From Galaxea fascicularis (lineage: Eukaryota; Cnidaria; Anthozoa; Scleractinia; Euphylliidae), in NCBI GenBank assembly GCA_948470475.1, contig OX419347.1, positions 13,927,675-13,991,674 of the forward strand: 64,000 bases of DNA. Direction: 5' to 3'. Positions 26,806 to 32,158 of this stretch are shown here, piece by piece. Position numbers and translations under genes: made by a program. Position 1 is the stretch's first letter; each line of letters starts with the position of its first letter. The notes beneath the pieces are model-generated. The model did no database searches. It was not told where the DNA came from and was given only the letters and a program-made list of their open reading frames with translations.

Positions 26806-29252
26806 AAAAAAGCTTTGTTTTACCACGCCAAGCCTCGCCCCCACGGTTTCGACTGCGAGGCTTGGCGTGGTAAAACAAAGCTTTTTTTTTTGGTTTGTCG
26901 ATACAATATGGCCGCCGTGTGACAAGGGAGAATGAATGGTAATAATATGGAATTTAAGCAACGAGGGCGGCAACGGCAACGAGAACGCCACAAAACAATA
27001 GGCTTAATGAGCAGAAACAATCGCTCTGCACGTGCGTTTACATTTTGGTACATTTTTTTGCCGTCCTCTGCGAAATAACAACGTGAAATGACCAAATTTT
27101 ATGTTTTCTCGAGAACGCGAGTGTATTACCGCAAAAACTTCTTTCTTTTTCTTTGCTTTTACACCGTTCACAGAAATTTAGACCTTGGACAGCTTGCCAA
27201 CATTTTGTATATTAAACAAATTGAAATAATTACGAAAAAGTTATGAAAACGAGAAGTTATATTTTGAAATGACGTTCTCGTTGCTGTCGCCGTCGTCGTT
27301 GCTTAAACTCCCTAATGTGTCCTGGGTTCGATTCTCGGACTCAGCGTCATAAGTGGGCTGAGTTTGTTGGTTTTTCTGCAGGTTCTTCGGTTTTCCCCTC
27401 TCCTCATAAACGAATATTTGATTTACAGTCTCCCCACTTAGTGGAACACCTGTGTTCAGCTAGAAAGATTTGAGAATTGAATAAAGTTATCAGTAGGCTA
27501 GGATAGACAAAATGAACAGAAATAATTCTTTGTTGTTGTTGTCGTTTGTTTGTTTGTTTGTGAAAGGAGTGTTAGTTACGACTATGTCATCTCGTCTCAA
27601 TCAGTACCTCTTATAGACAAACTGTTGCACTTCTGAGAGTGAACGATACACACGGTCTTGACACACAAGCCAAGCAGTAGTCTGTCTTTGTTCTTTGAAC
27701 AGCTCTGTTTACTTTTAGTTCATACTGTTCTTAGGAAAGAAAACTTTCGAAGAAAGCTGTGTTTATTCATTATTTCAGTATTTATTTATTTATTTGATCG
27801 TGTTTGCAGGACCCGTGTTGGCGAGCGCTGAACCGACCTCTTCATATCCTCGAAGTTATATATCACTTATTAATGAAGTTTGTGAGCACTCCATCGCTTT
27901 CTCCTCCTTATGAAAGGTAAGGTGCGAAGACTTTAGAAATTAAGGTAATGACGCCTAGTGGTAAATGCACTCGGTGCCACGGGCTACTAAAATGTAACTG
28001 TTAGCGCGGGAAAGAAAGCGCGGGAAACCTGCAAGCTGCGTCAAGCGCGGGAAAAATTAAGTCGCTGGAAGTAAACTGCTCGTGCCAGACCTCGTGCCAT
28101 CCGCGGAAAAACGTTAAACACGTGATATTCACGGGAAGCGTACGCCTGTTGCAAGCATGGAAACTGGTTGTAGTGTTTCCAAGCCTAGGTAAATAATTTT
28201 GCAACTAGTACCAAGCATGAAAAGTAAAAGATCTGGTGTCAAGCTTGGTATTTTTGAAATATGAAATCATTGCCTTTCGCGAAAACTTCTTGTAGGCAAA
28301 AGCTGCTTTGCCCTCAAAGTTTTTGTGACAAACAAAAACTATGTTTGAGTTTGTCACTGAAGCATAGTTTTTGCTTGGATTTGGATAATTTCACCTTTTG
28401 TAATTGCATTGTATTTCTCACTCTTCCTTTTGTAACAGTACAACACATCACTACGTCCACGAAAGTATGTTTACGTTGACTCGGAATTAAACAGTTCAGT
28501 ATGTGAAAATTGGTCTCGGGGATTATTCGACAATATTCACTGAACCTTAATATACTTTCAGAGCTGAACAGCAGAGAAATCATCAAATTTTATTTCCGGT
28601 GTTATGGTCACAAGCACCACCGTTACGGCAAACGGCGAAGGACTGCTTGCCGTTTGCCGTCGGTGATCATCGCGTATTGTGCTTAACCTTCGCGTATATC
28701 CCAAATGGACTGGAAACGGCGCGCCATGCCATCCAGCAAAAGTCGGCATTCATCTTCAAAATTTTCAGACCGTCTTCTCTCTGTTATAAATGCGTTTAAC
28801 TCACACCCATCAATGCGCTGAACGTGAAAACAAACCTCTTCACGTTGAAAACGGCATTCGTGAAAAATGGCGGGAAAAATAGGACACGTGATCATCGCCG
28901 CCGTTTGCCGTTTGCCGTAAACGTGGTGCTTAATCTCTCTATTAACAATGTTCGTTAACTTCATAATTGATGGGACTGCCTTTGTTCGTGTGGGGATTAG
29001 GGCTAGGGGACACTTCTTTTGTACACAGGATGAATATCTTTATGGTTCATTTCTGGACATATCCTAGTTTTCAGAGACTCCAATATTCTATTCCTGTTTT
29101 ACCCTTACAGATCTTCCTTCACTACTTCATTGTACGACGCATGCGCAACGTATCTGGTGGAATTAGAATCGATCTGCTCACGTGATCCCACAGTGCAGGA
29201 CACGCTGGCCAAGTTCAAGGGATTGCAGGCGCGTCTGAAGCGCCTTTTGTGA
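251..29252 (+). CDS. NUP155: Nucleoporin NUP155 (Nup155/Nup170 family), 33 exons, 5' end outside window
   Basis: This is a large scaffold nucleoporin of the inner ring of the nuclear pore: an N-terminal beta-propeller followed by an alpha-helical solenoid. Coding exons by splice sites and phase: 251-388, 951-1047, 1134-1204, 1827-1919, 2632-2792, 8482-8587, 8779-8852, 8991-9082, 9741-9838, 10409-10561, 11243-11343, 12100-12267, 12360-12470, 12808-12870, 13234-13529, 14476-14542, 14754-14878, 15280-15335, 16488-16627, 17396-17455, 17998-18129, 19042-19119, 19476-19536, 20082-20217, 20645-20795, 21888-21992, 23039-23196, 24484-24733, 24969-25089, 25819-25929, 26617-26753, 27810-27916, 29111-29252 (TGA). 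They give 1318 residues with every phase agreeing; human NUP155 has 1391, so only the N-terminus is missing. Diagnostic blocks: [85 protein letters not shown] low-complexity Gly/Ser/Pro stretch in exon 15 matches the variable loop of the family. The first intron has unusual splice signals; the fifth contains a 5-kb transposon. Identity is very secure; single exon ends could shift by a few bases. Confidence 0.95.
389..950 (+). other. Probable U12-type (minor spliceosome) intron with GC donor in NUP155
   Basis: Seen: between the codons for EQFD and HMQCN, the only junction that keeps the conserved reading frame leaves an intron starting GCATCCTTTT and ending TTAAG. The start matches the U12 donor consensus (R)TATCCTTT except for C at position 2. 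ATCCTTGAC at 931-939 matches the U12 branch site TTCCTTRAC, and the branch A (938) lies 12 nt from the acceptor AG, the usual U12 spacing. There is no polypyrimidine tract. Inference: a minor-class GC-AG intron. A sequencing error (C for T) at 390 would make it an ordinary GT-AG U12 intron. Confidence 0.7.
445..570 (-). repeat. 3' fragment of SINE family A (tRNA-derived)
   Basis: Read on the - strand this has the order ACAGTCTCCCC, then CACCTGTGCTCAGCTAGAAA, then AATAAATTTCTTATTATTATT-like tail. The same order is found at 27427-27490 (+) downstream of a tRNA-like head and, more diverged, at 17280-17345 (+). It is therefore a 5'-truncated copy of one SINE family ending in a short A/T-rich tail. 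Confidence 0.65.
1238..1645. mobile_element. 408-bp non-autonomous DNA element with 9-bp target duplication
   Basis: Terminal inverted repeats start TACCCTGGGTTCCAGAGG and end CCTCTGGCACCCAGGGTA. The flanks carry the same 9-mer AGTTTAGCC at 1229-1237 and 1646-1654, a clear target-site duplication. Inside are two near-identical 60-bp direct repeats (about 1436-1522) with the phrase AAAGCGTGGTTTCCCAGGCG. A 9-bp duplication fits Mutator-like elements; superfamily is inference. Confidence 0.8.
1928..2084. repeat. Short inverted-repeat element in NUP155 intron
   Basis: Left end GGGCTCAAGACTAAC and right end GTTAGCCTCAAGCC are imperfect inverted copies about 157 bp apart, right after the exon ending at 1919. 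The interior is A/T-rich with no coding potential. It looks like a degenerate MITE; similar GCTCAAG-type ends bound the element at 12991-13182. Confidence 0.5.
3158..3379. repeat. Left subterminal repeat array of the transposon
   Basis: A perfect 26-bp palindrome at 3158-3183 is built from one TCATGGACGTTAC and its reverse complement. It is followed by three direct copies of TCATGGACGTTACA at 3337-3350, 3351-3364 and 3366-3379 (the last with one change, GATG for GACG). These are the mirror image of the right-end copies, so they are probable transposase binding sites. Confidence 0.8.
4013..5416 (-). CDS. Ulp1-like (C48) cysteine protease frame of the 5-kb element (467 aa)
   Basis: The frame is open from about 5446 to the stop at 4013. 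The first codon shown (5416) is TTG; the first ATG is residue 20 (CMEVDPK), so there is no convincing own start. Residues 50-110 are very acidic (Asp/Glu runs). Residues 245-335 carry the C48 SUMO-protease signature: [12 protein letters not shown] (H256), LVLDSKSG (D273), [14 protein letters not shown] (Q319 or Q320, nucleophile C326). The C-terminal 100 residues are basic and unassigned. It follows the transposase frame by 5 bp in the -1 phase, so the two may make one polyprotein by frameshift or splicing, or an indel may separate them. A protease linked to a transposase is known in some eukaryotic DNA elements; its job here is unknown. Confidence 0.75.
   Translation of the reverse strand: MEKVFGDAIPVPGISKYHCMEVDPKTRCVRFRLYSSQDTHANQLVQPLSSDDESDPDQLTEEVFSGVLSEENGDEDYSDGDTDVSDSDDNVDDDDDEEADEDEGEDDQENTPHYITKPVIASGDSIHSGLPKEFVSVLNNICPNFSVLAHNNLLIEMIVNGDIAFGGNSLINGADLNALYGRGPLSSSESKWLSNFVIDGYLELVKSESRLKIEVLTWEQFDRGVGNKSAAEITKGKGSFLEQDMILVPCNPHSLHWHLLAVYPSEKCILVLDSKSGDFVKPAAFHSVKKMMSFLVEVDNTIDVSQWKFHSSKPKEIPQQHNDFDCGVFVCLYARCLAGGKMLTQSSIPEIRKAMVLELHDKTLHSIPPRGILPGDYYAVDYVKNYYFGRVLEASESFVKFKFLHKVGTGMFDWPERDDIDSSHISCIFFGPVNLRYNRPFKIEKEAVVEKVFKFLMKKHKSRHTHL
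5422..7092 (-). CDS. DDE-like transposase of the 5-kb element (556 aa)
   Basis: A 556-residue frame starting at ATG 7092. Residues 1-70 are strongly basic (several RKRK/KKKK clusters), likely DNA binding or nuclear targeting. Residues 205-275 hold a Cys/His group (C225, C227, H230, C260, C267, C272, C275) that could bind zinc. The C-terminal half has three acidic motifs in order: IDFAENY (D373), [11 protein letters not shown] (D458) and [14 protein letters not shown] (D499), which I read as a DDD/DDE RNase-H-like catalytic triad. Function as transposase is inferred from these motifs and the position between terminal inverted repeats. The stop at 5422-5424 lies just before the next frame, which is in a different phase and may be its continuation. 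Confidence 0.8.
   Translation of the reverse strand: MAPKKRWSHYFNSLKQDPERYRLYLEKDKQRKRKERKSKVLSPSELAKKRRECRKRVRLHRLKKKKSHAVLNPPSGSSDEGKFYKTPQALGKAMRKVKQALPHSPRKRRAVISKLAKSSDGTSPSTTNVHKSGNKQLPESTVKCVQDFFLLDSISRQAPGRKDYVSVRSEGKKMKLQKRHIIWSLKEVYELFRNEHPDIKISLSKFCSLRPVHVLLSSDMPRDVCLCQYHENIRMLYECLAKEITTLPPYSEALVDNFVCDSTNEFCMTGKCTKCPNEWLLEMTKDAALHETTNWCQWERVTQALPGKRGKGQRQVTKMLKVHKESTLEEAITSLMEKMPHYLQHVLVQRKQAKFFQEKVQNLKAKEAVIQIDFAENYTCFQQDEIQAAHWSQDQVTLFPVVIWTKTGENKIICNSYAIVSDDRSHEKTSVAVFMDKVLGTFVKGNNPTVEEVHIFSDGPSSQFKNKYMVQLLYTFQKNLGARILWHYFATSHGKGAVDGVGGTVKRTVWNAVSTRKVQSVTSAECFAAVAQQFCQSTDITLITRKAIEKVSKKLK
7408..7809. repeat. Right subterminal repeat array of the transposon
   Basis: Four exact copies of TGTAACGTCCATGA at 7408-7421, 7429-7442, 7618-7631 and 7796-7809. 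The last lies 2 bp inside the right terminal inverted repeat. Orientation is opposite to most left-end copies. Confidence 0.85.
10870..11145 (-). repeat. SINE family A copy, antisense in NUP155 intron
   Basis: On the - strand: a tRNA-like head with A-box-like GGTGCAGTGGCGAGAG and B-box-like GGTTCGATTC, then a conserved body (TTTGTTGGTTCTCTAC, CTCCGAGAGGTTTTTCTCC, GGGTACTCC) ending in CAAATCAAAT-like repeats and an A/T tail. A copy with over 85% visual identity is at 23590-23805 in the same orientation. Confidence 0.75.
12991..13182. repeat. Inverted-repeat element in NUP155 intron
   Basis: Ends are CTCAAGCCTGCAAATAA and its near-perfect inverse TTATTTGCAGGCTTGAG. The inside repeats TCGGACA/TGTCCGG/GACCGG-type words and looks like a decayed palindromic MITE, about 190 bp long and directly upstream of exon 15. 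Confidence 0.6.
13965..14395. other. G-poor, A/C-rich strand-asymmetric block
   Basis: About 430 bp of intron in which the + strand is rich in A and C and poor in G and T, sharply unlike the T-rich introns either side. It creates long antisense open frames by composition alone (for example 13931-14377 on the - strand), which I do not accept as genes. It may be an inserted repeat or satellite-like unit; I do not recognise it. Confidence 0.4.
15504..15670. repeat. Repeat family C, ends CAGGGCTGTCA (copy 1)
   Basis: Ends CAGGGCTGTCACTAATTTTT and TTAATGACAGTCCTG. The interior phrases GCTGGGGATATACC, GTGAAGTCAACA and GGGGAAAATCCCC occur in the opposite orientation at 62421-62561 in the FCHO-like gene, so this is a dispersed family with two copies in the window. 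Confidence 0.7.
15752..15828. repeat. 77-bp hairpin
   Basis: CTCCTTCGCAGCCATTGTTT and its inverse around a short centre, arms about 35 bp with few mismatches; probably a decayed MITE end-to-end remnant. Confidence 0.5.
16160..16315. repeat. GAT/GGT trinucleotide-rich simple repeat
   Basis: Runs of ATGATG and GGTGGTGATG, an ordinary microsatellite within a NUP155 intron. Confidence 0.8.
16708..17038. mobile_element. 331-bp near-perfect inverted-repeat element
   Basis: Two arms of about 155 bp, starting TTAAGTGAAGTACGATCG and ending in the inverse, surround a short loop near 16875. Typical inner phrases are GACTGACGTTTCGACAACC and TTCCGCTCAGG. A diverged single-arm fragment is at 44801-44905. 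Foldback MITE. Confidence 0.8.
17275..17345 (+). repeat. 3' fragment of SINE family A
   Basis: CCACAGTCTCCCCAATTAG followed by GCACTGTGCCTGAGCTACAA and a TTTATTATTAT tail, the same order as the other family A tails in the window. Confidence 0.55.
17485..17680. mobile_element. Palindrome made of Penelope-like tail sequences
   Basis: Both arms contain the order CAGCTTTTAGAATC, ACGGTGG, GTTGATAAAACCAAATT that also forms the 3' end of the Penelope-like remnant at 33600-34090. Here two copies face each other tail-out. Known of Penelope-like elements: they often carry terminal repeats in odd inverted or tandem arrangements. Confidence 0.6.
18549..18920. mobile_element. 372-bp inverted-repeat element
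   Basis: Ends AGTCTCTAATTTC and GAAATTAGAGACT. Arms of about 150 bp share TGTCTGCCTCCTCTTCAAAG and its inverse, with a GC-rich CGCGCGC portion near the left end. No coding capacity; a foldback MITE in the intron between exons 21 and 22. Confidence 0.75.
19250..19450. repeat. CCAAT-box and E2F-site-bearing repeat (family D)
   Basis: Contains four or more CCAAT/ATTGG boxes (ACCAATCA three times, TCATTGGTTA) and GCGCGGGAAA. Related stretches with the same words occur at 27995-28060, 42895-43000 and 43765-43915. It is inside an intron, so promoter function is not implied. Confidence 0.55.
20250..20425. repeat. ACTG/ACCG tetranucleotide microsatellite
   Basis: Imperfect tandem GACTGACT and CGACCGAC units of 4 bp. 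It makes a spurious Ser/Val/Arg repeat frame on the - strand. Confidence 0.9.
21008..21084. repeat. GC-rich hairpin
   Basis: AATGGAGGGGGGCTTGGGAC and its inverse GTCCCAAGCCCCCCTCCATT around a GC-rich loop. Likely the end of a larger dispersed repeat running on to about 21190. Confidence 0.6.
21591..21661 (+). tRNA. tRNA-like sequence (tRNA pseudogene or SINE head)
   Basis: 71 nt. The acceptor arms GGCTTCA and TGAAGTT pair. A-box-like TAGCTCAGTTGGTAAGG and B-box GGGTTCAAACC are present. The D arm is short and the anticodon-loop position 33 is C rather than T (loop CCGGAAT), so it is probably not a working tRNA; the copy sits inside a NUP155 intron in repeat-like sequence. Confidence 0.55.
22459..22500. 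repeat. 42-bp perfect palindrome
   Basis: Arms GGTTTGCTTCAAAACGTTTT and exact inverse with a TT centre. See findings. Confidence 0.85.
22528..22620 (+). repeat. SINE family B central domain (5'-truncated)
   Basis: CTCGGATAAGGACGATAAAC, CTCACAACTCTTCAC, TTAATTTCGTGGGAC and TTAAAGAACCACTAGG in order. The same domain follows a tRNA-like head at 38702-38935. A TTA-repeat tail lies a little downstream (22769-22798). Confidence 0.7.
23590..23805 (-). repeat. SINE family A copy, antisense in NUP155 intron
   Basis: On the - strand: GTTGGCGCAGTGGTGAGAG (A-box-like), GGGTTCGATTCTCGG (B-box-like), then the same body as the copy at 10870-11145. A short AAT-repeat lies just left of it. Confidence 0.75.
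25146..25312. repeat. Inverted-repeat element, ends CAGGGTTTTCA
   Basis: CAGGGTTTTCA at the left and TGAAAACCCTG at the right, about 167 bp apart, with CCGGAC/GTCCGG words inside. Degenerate MITE. Confidence 0.6.
26765..26929. mobile_element. 165-bp near-perfect inverted-repeat element
   Basis: Arms of about 78 bp start CCCTTGTCACACGGCGGCC and end in the inverse, with a poly-A/poly-T block and AAGCCTCG near the centre. MITE. Confidence 0.8.
26953..27307. mobile_element. 355-bp element with TTTAAGCAACGA ends
   Basis: TTTAAGCAACGAGGGCGGCA at the left mirrors the right end (GTTGCTTAAA) over about 35 bp, including GGCAACGAGAACG. The A/T-rich interior has no frames. A related GC-rich end is at about 23866-23920 (GCAACGGCGGCGGCAACGG). 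MITE. Confidence 0.7.
27310..27490 (+). repeat. SINE family A copy (5'-truncated)
   Basis: GGGTTCGATTCTCGGACTC, GCTGAGTTTGTTGG, TTTTCCCCTCTCCTC, then CAGTCTCCCC and CAGCTAGAAAGATTTGAG and an AATAAAG end. It links the head/body seen at 10870 and 23590 to the tail seen at 445-570. Confidence 0.7.
28612..28931. mobile_element. 320-bp element with AAGCACCAC ends
   Basis: AAGCACCACCGTTACGGCAA at the left and an inverse-type end (TTTGCCGTAAACGTGGTGCTT) at the right; GCCGTTTGCCGT words are repeated near both ends. MITE in the last NUP155 intron. Confidence 0.65.
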
Positions 29253-29296
29253 AACGTTCGTCTGCAGGCCGGAGCGTTAAGTATGTGTTTTTGAAA

Positions 29297-29302
29297 AATA
29301 AA
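29297..29302 (+). terminator. AATAAA polyadenylation signal of NUP155
   Basis: The canonical hexamer lies 45 bp after the TGA at 29250-29252; a second AATAAA is near 29384. The first could serve as the poly(A) signal and would give a very short 3' UTR. Confidence 0.55.
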
Positions 29303-29603
29303 AGACTATTTCAAGGATAGTGTACCCAAGAAAACCTTTCCCACATAACGCCATTATGGACGTTCTAACAGCTCTTTGTAAATAAAAATTGAAATAACTT
29401 TTTAAAGGAATATTTCTGATCTTGTGTTACTTTTAAACGAGTGACTTGCAGTAGGATATTCCGTTATTTTCTTCTCTTTTGTTTTAGCTGTTTGCTCGGG
29501 AAAAAACGGCGGTATTTGTGTTGGACAGTGTTTCTTGAACCAAAAAATAAATCGGATTACTGATCCTAAGTCGATATCACAGTCTCTTCAACAACTGTTG
29601 ATG

Positions 29604-30145
29604 AAGGCTACTGGGCGTTACTTTCCTGTGGTGCGGTTCGTTATGCTGTACAAGGTGGTTCTAAGTTTTGAGTCTGTGGATGAAATCCTTAAGTGTGACC
29701 ATTCAAATGAAAGCTGTTGAGGAGTTCTTTCCTGTGGTGCTGTTTATTATGCTATGCAAGGTGGTTCCAAGCTTTGGGGTTGTGGTTGAAATCCTAAAGT
29801 GAGACCATTCACATGAAAGCAACTGGCAGTACCTTCCTGTGGTGCTGTTTATTACGCTGTACAAGTTGGTTCTAACTTTTGAGTCTGTGGATGAAATCCT
29901 AAAGTGAGACCATTGAAATGAGAGCTGTTGAGAAGTACTTTCCCGTGGTGCTGTTTATTATGCTGTACACTGAAGTTGGTTCTAACTTTTGAGTCTGTGG
30001 ATGAAATCCTAAAGTGTGACCATTCAAGTGAAAGCTACTGAGCAGTACTTCCTTGTGGTGTTGTTCGTTATGCTGTACAAGGTGGTTCCAAGTTTTGAGT
30101 CTGTGGATGAAATATTAGAGTGTGACCATTCAAGTGAACGCTCAC
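29604..30145. repeat. Tandem array of a ~107-bp unit, five copies
   Basis: Units share TTTCCTGTGGTGCTGTTTAT, TGCTGTACAAGGTGGTTC, GAGTCTGTGGATGAAATCC and TGACCATTCAA; spacing of the same phrase is 104-110 bp. A second set of about three copies in the same orientation lies at 39380-39660. Each unit reads open over about 30 codons in one frame, but the unit length is not a fixed multiple of three. Flanks 29303-29603 and 30146-30386 show nothing else. Confidence 0.85.
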
Positions 30146-30386
30146 TGATGTGAAGAGTGGTTCGAAGTTTTGAATTATTAAACTGCGGCCCAGTAATACA
30201 GTGTTTAGATTGATTGTAAGCGAGCTTTAAGTGTATTTTTTCCGTTCCGGCTAAATATATGTGTTGGTCATCGAATCAAGTCCCCAGAAACTGCCTCTAG
30301 TGGTTTTACCACTGTATGACAGGTCCACATTTTTAATCATTTTTTATTACTTGCAGCTAATAATAGACTATTGGCTTTGCTTTCAT

Positions 30387-30393
30387 ATTTATT
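30387..30393 (-). terminator. Possible poly(A) signal for the - strand orphan gene
   Basis: AATAAA read on the - strand, about 60 bp beyond the stop at 30451. Suggests that a - strand transcript ends here. Confidence 0.4.
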
Positions 30394-30450
30394 TGCGAAG
30401 ACCGGTATATTGTGCTTACTTCTACGTTGCAAAGCTAAAATTTTGACACA

Positions 30451-30825
30451 TTACTCTCGCAGTGTGTTTACGTAATATTCGTTGCCATCAAAACATTGGT
30501 AAGTGAGCTTGCATTCTGAATTAAAATCGTAATCAGATATTCTTATTTGCAAGAAACAAGGTCGCGCTTTCGGCGTCGTATAGTTTTGGAACATTCCTTT
30601 TATAAAACCGGATGTTTCCTCCGGGGTTTTGAAATGAATTGCAATAATGTCTTGTTTTTGTTGGATTATCTCGTCATCCATAAACAGAAAGTTCTTCGTC
30701 GGTTTCTCTTTGCTATGATAAATTTTCGCTCGTAATCTCTCACAGTAGCTGAATATTGAAATTGAAAGACGTTTCGGTATAACGTTTATTGATCGTCCTT
30801 TTCTCCCCGCGGCTGAGATTTCGTG
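30451..30825 (-). CDS. Open - strand segment, possible 3' exon of the orphan gene
   Basis: A 124-codon open segment ending at a stop at 30451. The final part reads as normal protein (MDDEIIQQKQD, FIKGMFQNY, CFLQIRISDYDF). Possible acceptor AG sites lie upstream, for example after TTTCAATATTCAG. In the same frame, across a TGA at 30826-30828, another open stretch includes CGAFVEFNNFAKWAIH. It could be a spliced 3' exon of the 418-residue gene or a decayed part of it. I do not recognise the family. Confidence 0.35.
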   Translation of the reverse strand, partial: HEISAAGRKGRSINVIPKRLSISIFSYCERLRAKIYHSKEKPTKNFLFMDDEIIQQKQDIIAIHFKTPEETSGFIKGMFQNYTTPKARPCFLQIRISDYDFNSECKLTYQCFDGNEYYVNTLRE

Positions 30826-30901
30826 TCAATTTGAAAAATTCTGGTGGTTTTCGACGTAATTATTCACAGGAATAGAATGTATTGCCCACTTCGCAAAGTT
30901 G

Positions 30902-32158
30902 TTAAATTCGACAAAGGCGCCACAAGGTGGAGCTTTTGTTCGATCTTGTGTTTCTCCCGAGAAAACTGCTCTGATCCTCTAGAAGATGGATCAGATTTTG
31001 TCTCATTTCGTACAAACACAAACCATATTCAGGAAATGCGGTCTTTTCTATGACCTCACAAATTGCGTTCCGTCTTTCGCAGTCATTAAACTCCATATTG
31101 ATTTCTTTCTTTCCGATAGTTAGTGTTGCCAAGGAAGCATTCAAATTTTCGTCAGATTCCGCGAAATGTAAACATTCAGCATTTGTTGCTTTGCATCTGC
31201 TGCATGGAACTTCTCCATCTTTCTTACTTCTCGCCTCTGAAAAACTGAAAGGCTTGCGTTCACCCGAACTTGAACGTGGATGAAATTTTTTTTCCTCATT
31301 ATTTGTATTTGCACTTTGTTCTTGCCTCGCCGCCCACTTTTTTTTATTCAACTGCCTACTGACTGTCGAGTTTCCTTCTTTCCTGTCAGTAATCGCTTCA
31401 ATTTGCGTTGATTCGTGTGCATCCCCTGATCCAAAGACTTCCTGTTTCGTTCTTTGTTGTAAACCTTCATTATAAAATTTTCTTGTGACGGCTTTCGCGT
31501 CAAACTTGTCATGTGAAGTTTTAACAGGTTGATGTTTCTTTGCTTTTACCGTGTGTGCTGGAGATTCACTTTCGTCAGAAAGAAAATGATCTGACAAATT
31601 ATCTGTAGTGGTTCCCGCTGTCAGAACTCTTCCATCACGGTTACAGAGTTCTCTATCCTCCCCATCTCGCAAGGGGCATAAAAATAACCATGGCTGAGTT
31701 TGCACTCCAGAGCCTCTTCTCAATATAGATTCCTTGTTTTCCTTTGACCGTGACTTCACTTCTCGCGCGACGGGTTTTTGCTTACAACCAAATCGCTCAA
31801 TTGGTGGAAGTTTAGCCAGGTTTTGATGAGTGACTCTCAGCTGTTTTTCCTCTCTCGATATCTTCGACGCGCGAATCGGTTGGAAAAACCTTTGCTCTGG
31901 AGAAGGACGAGGTTTCGCGCGCAAACTGCAAAATCCTCCCGTCAGGGAATCGTTTCCCGGTGTGTTTATCCCCGAAGTGTTTGGTGCAGCAGTTGTCTTC
32001 AGTGAAATTTGTTTAAACCTGAAATCGCGCTGCTCCCACGAAGCCTCTGGAAACCGCGAGTTTATGGCAGGCCTGCTTGAATTTGTGTCATCAGACCTAC
32101 GTAATTCTTCTGCGGCGTCCCTATCGTCTAAGTAGCGAAAGATATGTGTGAAAATCAT
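30902..32158 (-). CDS. Hypothetical protein, 418 aa, single exon
   Basis: A 1257-bp frame from ATG 32158 to TAA 30902. I do not recognise the family. The protein is mostly polar and charged with low predicted order (many Lys, Arg, Glu, Ser). The part with most structure is at residues 315-400: a C-x2-C-x6-C-x-H group (C319, C322, C329, H331) followed by ECLHFAESDENLNASLATL and a C-rich tail (ERRNAICEVIE, EYGLCLYEMRQN). No signal peptide or membrane segment. The long frame in AT-rich DNA and the poly(A)-like signal downstream favour a real gene; the last 25 codons overlap another open frame, so the true 3' end may differ. Confidence 0.55.
   Translation of the reverse strand: MIFTHIFRYLDDRDAAEELRRSDDTNSSRPAINSRFPEASWEQRDFRFKQISLKTTAAPNTSGINTPGNDSLTGGFCSLRAKPRPSPEQRFFQPIRASKISREEKQLRVTHQNLAKLPPIERFGCKQKPVAREVKSRSKENKESILRRGSGVQTQPWLFLCPLRDGEDRELCNRDGRVLTAGTTTDNLSDHFLSDESESPAHTVKAKKHQPVKTSHDKFDAKAVTRKFYNEGLQQRTKQEVFGSGDAHESTQIEAITDRKEGNSTVSRQLNKKKWAARQEQSANTNNEEKKFHPRSSSGERKPFSFSEARSKKDGEVPCSRCKATNAECLHFAESDENLNASLATLTIGKKEINMEFNDCERRNAICEVIEKTAFPEYGLCLYEMRQNLIHLLEDQSSFLGRNTRSNKSSTLWRLCRI

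Noticed and set aside
29604..30145. CRISPR array
   Set aside because: Repeats are ~107 bp without spacers, in a eukaryotic genome; it is an ordinary tandem array.
30826..30828. Selenocysteine codon
   Set aside because: Only an in-frame TGA between two open stretches; no SECIS-like structure was identified by eye, and a missed intron is simpler.
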